Shown: positions 60,785-64,000 of the stretch, piece after piece
How positions within the stretch are numbered: position 1 is the first letter of the stretch
Layout: every line of letters starts with the position of its first letter
Origin: Shewanella aquimarina
GTDB lineage: Bacteria > Pseudomonadota > Gammaproteobacteria > Enterobacterales > Shewanellaceae
Reading direction: 5' to 3'
NCBI RefSeq assembly: GCF_023349185.1
Contig: NZ_JAKIKY010000019.1
Location: forward strand, 1 to 64,000
DNA length: 64,000 nt
Position numbers and translations under genes: made by a program
Notes under the pieces: model-generated
Database searches by the model: none
What the model saw: only the letters and a program-made list of their open reading frames with translations
Told to the model about the DNA's origin: nothing

Positions 60785-61755
60785 GCCTGCGCCTCGTCCT
60801 GTTTGGCTACACCCTGCAATTGAGTGCCCGGGGTAAACCAGTCGCCGCGGGCGTTAAGCACGTCCGCCACCGCCATGGCTTTCTTGCCTGGCAGTTGAAT
60901 CGTCTCGAGGATCAGCGCGCCTTTGCCGGTGGCGACCACTATGCCCTGTTTATCGGCGCGGATGATGGTGCCCGGGGCCTGCTTAACGGCCTCGTTAGAC
61001 ACGCTGGCCTGCCACACCTTGATCACCGCATCTTGGTGGGGGAAGTGGCTTGCGGGCCAAGGATTGAAGGCGCGAACTTCACGCCAAAGCTGCTCAGCCG
61101 GTTTGCGCCAGTCGAGCTGCGCCTCTTCTTTACTCAGCTTATCTGCGTAGTTGGCCAGGGCTTCATCTTGTGGCTCAGGTGTGAGGTTACCTTCGGCCAG
61201 TCCCTGTAGCGCCTGGATCAGGGCGCTAGGTCCCTGCTCGGCCAGCTTCTCATACAGGCTGGCAGAGGTATCGCTGTCTTCGATAGGTAGGTGGGTCTTG
61301 AGTAGCATGTCGCCGGTATCTAAACCTATATCCATCTGCATTATGGTGACACCTGTTGCCTCGTCACCGGCCCACAGGGCGCGTTGAATCGGCGCCGCGC
61401 CGCGCCAGCGAGGCAGGATGGAGCCATGCACATTGATGCAGCCCAGTCTAGGGGTGTCCAGCACCACCTGAGGCAAGATAAGGCCATAGGCGACCACCAC
61501 CATGATGTCGGCGCCGAGAGCGGCGAGCTCTGCCTGGGCTTCTTCGTTTCTCAGGCTCACGGGTTGGTAGACTGGGATATCATGCTCGAGTGCCAAGGTC
61601 TTGACCGGGCTGGCCTGTAGCTTCTTGCCACGGCCCGCGGGTCTGTCTGGTTGGGAGTAGACTCCGATAACCTGGTGCTCTGAATCGATTAAGGCTTGTA
61701 GATGGCGGGCGGCAAAATCTGGCGTACCCGCAAAGAGTATCTTGAGTGGTTTCAA
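60781..61755 (-). CDS. fmt: methionyl-tRNA formyltransferase
   Basis: A 324-residue enzyme that formylates Met on initiator tRNA using 10-formyl-tetrahydrofolate. LKILFAGTPDFAARHLQALID, the SLLP-type motif in NVHGSILPRWRGAAPIQRALWAGDEATGVTIMQMD, and the C-terminal tRNA-binding domain are typical. The start is a TTG: the family's N-terminus (x-KPLKILFAGTPDFA) begins exactly there, AAGGAT precedes it, and an upstream frame to 61905 lies over def. It starts 7 bases after def. Confidence 0.94.
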   Translation of the reverse strand: MKPLKILFAGTPDFAARHLQALIDSEHQVIGVYSQPDRPAGRGKKLQASPVKTLALEHDIPVYQPVSLRNEEAQAELAALGADIMVVVAYGLILPQVVLDTPRLGCINVHGSILPRWRGAAPIQRALWAGDEATGVTIMQMDIGLDTGDMLLKTHLPIEDSDTSASLYEKLAEQGPSALIQALQGLAEGNLTPEPQDEALANYADKLSKEEAQLDWRKPAEQLWREVRAFNPWPASHFPHQDAVIKVWQASVSNEAVKQAPGTIIRADKQGIVVATGKGALILETIQLPGKKAMAVADVLNARGDWFTPGTQLQGVAKQDEAQA

Positions 61756-61762
61756 ATGGGGC

Positions 61763-62275
61763 TTATCCTTGTTTGGCTTCGAGGCGCGCGGCTTTTTCGA
61801 GTTTCTGTTTGATACGCTGACGCTTGAGGGGCGAGAGGTAATCGACAAACAGTTTGCCATTGAGGTGATCAAGCTCATGTTGCAGACAGATGGCGAACAG
61901 GCCATCAGCCTCTAAAGTGAACTCGTTGCCATCTCTGTCCTGTGCCTTGATGGTGACAAACTCGGCGCGATCGACTTTGGCATAGATGCCGGGAACGGAG
62001 AGGCAGCCCTCTTCGTTGCAAAAATCGCCACTTTTCTCAATTATCTCTAAATTTATGAAAACCTTAGGGCGTTCTACGTCATCTTGCAGGTCCATAACGA
62101 TCAATTGATGATGGTAATCTACCTGGGTCGCTGCCAGACCAATTCCCTTCTCTTCATACATGGTTTCGAACATATTATCGATTTGTGTCTGAAGCTCAGC
62201 GTTAAATTCTGTAATGGGCTTAGCAATGGTGCGTAAGCGCTCATCGGGAAAGCGTAAAACTTTTAGTAAACTCAT
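61763..62275 (-). CDS. def: peptide deformylase
   Basis: A 170-residue metalloenzyme that removes the formyl group from nascent proteins. All three motifs are present: GIGLAATQVD, EEGCLSVPG (metal ligand Cys91), and QHELDHLNG (His133, Glu134, His137). Length is normal. It is the first gene of the leftward def-fmt-rsmB-trkA-trkH operon and is divergent from the LysM gene, with a 125-base gap for both promoters. Confidence 0.97.
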   Translation of the reverse strand: MSLLKVLRFPDERLRTIAKPITEFNAELQTQIDNMFETMYEEKGIGLAATQVDYHHQLIVMDLQDDVERPKVFINLEIIEKSGDFCNEEGCLSVPGIYAKVDRAEFVTIKAQDRDGNEFTLEADGLFAICLQHELDHLNGKLFVDYLSPLKRQRIKQKLEKAARLEAKQG

Positions 62276-62400
62276 ACATAAACTCTTAACAAGTCTGTCA
62301 AATTCGAGTCAGTTGGTTATACTGACTTTGGCTAATGGGTTAATTTTAATCCTTAGTGGCATTCAATAACAGTAAAAGCTCTATATAAAGGGCAAACAGC

Positions 62401-63498
62401 ATGGATACCCCCATGAAACGACTAATTTTACTCGGTTTAATGATTTTTAGTAGTTCGTTTGTTGTCGCGGATACCTTGACATTGAAGTCTGGCCATCCCG
62501 ATTCGTATGTGGTGAAGAAAGGAGATACCCTCTGGGACATCTCAGCGCAATTTCTCAAGGACCCCTGGCGTTGGCCTAAGCTCTGGGGCGCCAACCCACA
62601 GATCGCTAACCCTCACCTTATCTATCCCGGCGACAGGCTGACCCTGGTCTTTATCGACGGCGAACCCAGATTGGTGGTTAAGCCTCATGTTCGTAAGAGT
62701 CCCGAAGGGCGCGTCTTGCCTAAAGGTGGCGCAATCCCAGCCGTGGATCTTAGCCTAATCCAACCCTATCTGGTGCAAAACCGAGTGGTCGATGGCGAGT
62801 GGTTCGATAAGCAACCTATGGTCATGGGCGGCGAGAGCGAGTCCAGACACCATGTGACCGACGATGTTATCTATGTCCAAGGGGAGCTGACCCTGGGGGA
62901 CAAGTTTGGTGTCTATGCCAAGGGACGTCAGTTTGAAGATGCCGAGTCTGGTGATGCGCTGGGATTGGAGGTCATTCTAACCGCTAGCGGCCGTGTCATC
63001 GAGTCGGGCCCTGTGTCTAAGGTGCAACTGCTGAGCAATATGCGTGAGACCAAGGCGGGTTATCGTGTGCTGCCTATCGAAGATGATTCCTTGATGTCCG
63101 CTTATTTCATGCCTAAGGCGGCGACCACGCCTGGTAAGGTGCTCGCCTCGGATAAAGGTGTACGTGAAATGGGTAAACTGGATGTGGTCTATATCGACCG
63201 TGGCAGCCAGGATGGTGTCGAGCCAGGCCATGTGTTCTCCATCTTCCGAGATGGCGTTGAGGTGGTGATCGATGGTGACGGCCAGCCGGTACAACCTGAG
63301 GATCGCAGCACCTATGAGGAGCTTCTGGCGAATATCTCTTCCGATAACGCGGTGAAGATGCCAGATATCTATCGCGGTAAGGTAATGGTCTTCAAGGTGT
63401 TCGACCGTGTCAGCATGGGGCTTATTCTGATTAACGAGAAGCCTGTGCGTGTTCATGATAAGTTGCTGCAGCCGGATACCCTGTTAGCAAGCGAATAG
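62401..63498 (+). CDS. exported LysM-domain protein
   Basis: A 365-residue exported protein. After a signal peptide (LILLGLMIFSSSFVVAD) comes one LysM domain (about 37-84, DSYVVKKGDTLWDISAQFLKDPWRWPKLWGANPQIANPHLIYPGDRLTL), which binds peptidoglycan glycan strands. The remainder (about 120-360) is beta-rich without a recognised enzyme motif. This gene between def and dprA is widely kept in gammaproteobacteria, though its role is not defined. Either ATG at 62401 or 62413 could start it. Its stop codon lies at the very beginning of the dprA frame. Confidence 0.88.
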   Translation: MDTPMKRLILLGLMIFSSSFVVADTLTLKSGHPDSYVVKKGDTLWDISAQFLKDPWRWPKLWGANPQIANPHLIYPGDRLTLVFIDGEPRLVVKPHVRKSPEGRVLPKGGAIPAVDLSLIQPYLVQNRVVDGEWFDKQPMVMGGESESRHHVTDDVIYVQGELTLGDKFGVYAKGRQFEDAESGDALGLEVILTASGRVIESGPVSKVQLLSNMRETKAGYRVLPIEDDSLMSAYFMPKAATTPGKVLASDKGVREMGKLDVVYIDRGSQDGVEPGHVFSIFRDGVEVVIDGDGQPVQPEDRSTYEELLANISSDNAVKMPDIYRGKVMVFKVFDRVSMGLILINEKPVRVHDKLLQPDTLLASE

Positions 63499-63499
63499 T

Positions 63500-64000
63500 G
63501 CCATCGACGACAAACTGGTCGACTGGCTAGTTGTTTGTGCAGTACCCGGGTTAGGACCGGCCCGGGTTAAACAATTATTAAACTACATGGATGTAGCAGA
63601 GCTCAGGCAAAGGCTGGAGCATGAACCCGAAGCCTTACCCCTGCCTGAGCGGCTGTTGACGACTAACTTGACCCCCGACTTTGCCTTGGTCGAACAGGCG
63701 TTAGCATGGCAAGATGCCGAGTCTCATCATCATATCCTCTGTCCTCAAGATCCCCTTTATCCTAGCCTGCTCCTGCAGATTAACGACCCACCGCCGATCC
63801 TATTTGCCAAGGGCGACATCAATGCCATGGTGCATCCCTGTATCGCCATGGTGGGCAGCCGCGCTGCGTCTCAGTCGGGATTAGCCGCTAGCTATCAACT
63901 GGCCCAGGAACTCGCCGCGGCCAAGGTTGCGGTGATCAGTGGCATGGCGGCTGGCATCGATGGTGCGGCCCACCAGGGGGTATTAGATATGGATGGCGTG
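63500..64000 (+). CDS. dprA: DNA-processing protein DprA, 5' part
   Basis: The N-terminal 165 or so codons of DprA/Smf, which loads RecA on incoming single-stranded DNA during transformation and is widely kept even in non-competent species. IDDKLVDWLVVCAVPGLGPARVKQLL is a SAM-like N-terminal domain; the Rossmann-like part follows with MVGSRAASQSG and ISGMAAGIDGAAHQG. The frame runs off the right edge. The frame is open from 63488, yet has no ATG, GTG or TTG before the ATG at 63587, which would cut into the N-terminal domain. The true start is unclear; an ATC at 63503 or CTG at 63515 are the only nearby non-standard options. Confidence 0.85.

Overview
The window reads as chromosomal DNA of a gammaproteobacterium, most likely a Shewanella. 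The basis is gene content and order: the gpmM-envC-ctp-yibQ block beside yibN-secB-gpsA, the def-fmt-rsmB-trkA-trkH run facing a LysM-dprA pair, a hutI/hutCUH cluster, and a GlyGly-CTERM secreted protease. This assignment is inference from memory of gene families; no database search was possible. Nothing here looks like a prophage, plasmid, insertion sequence or CRISPR array.

Layout. 1-833: the 3' end of a 23S rRNA, a 5S rRNA, its terminator, then a decayed repeat zone with what looks like a relic of a 5S 3' end. 834-8657: yeiW, nsrR, a leftward envelope operon (gpmM, envC, ctp, yibQ), and rightward yibN, secB and gpsA. 8729-9039: a 151-bp tandem repeat built of hairpins. 9093-16312: yhiN, a three-gene signalling locus (REC-GGDEF protein, solute-binding lipoprotein, hybrid histidine kinase), and mogA. 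16360-24515: a GlxA-type regulator, small envelope proteins, and two ABC exporter-like cassettes around a YtrA-type GntR regulator, with a TAP-like hydrolase in the left one. 24643-33597: an acyl-CoA synthetase, two hotdog thioesterases, a GNAT protein, an outer-membrane barrel, mtnC, a SEL1 protein next to an esterase-fold protein that seems to have lost its catalytic residues, a PDC-sensor membrane protein, and a GDCCVxC Cys-rich protein. 33598-34503: a 0.9-kb gene-free hairpin array. 34504-40018: histidine utilisation genes with a palindromic HutC-type operator. 40127-54216: mostly envelope and accessory genes (PaaI thioesterase, DUF3157, small barrel, MscS, LysE, acyltransferase, NRDE, ZIP-like fusion with a His-rich tail, MarC, GH63, M6 protease). 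54215-64000: ubiC, a FliL-like protein, rlmF, trkH, trkA, rsmB, fmt, def, a LysM protein and the start of dprA.

How the parts work together. EnvC, Ctp and YibQ are periplasmic cell-wall or protein-processing factors co-transcribed with a glycolytic enzyme. Def and Fmt handle the formyl group of initiator Met. TrkA and TrkH make a K+ uptake system. HutH, HutU and HutI carry out the first three steps of histidine breakdown under HutC. The solute-binding protein probably feeds a ligand signal to the hybrid kinase, which would phosphorylate the diguanylate cyclase.

The least explained material is non-coding. Two separate intergenic zones (8.7-9.0 kb and 33.7-34.4 kb) hold series of short hairpins whose stems differ but stay paired, while the loop core (CA-TCCN-TG, or TTCC-type) is kept. 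In the second zone a pair of hairpins sits between two flanks that are directly joined in the neighbouring copy. These are the best candidates for something undescribed.
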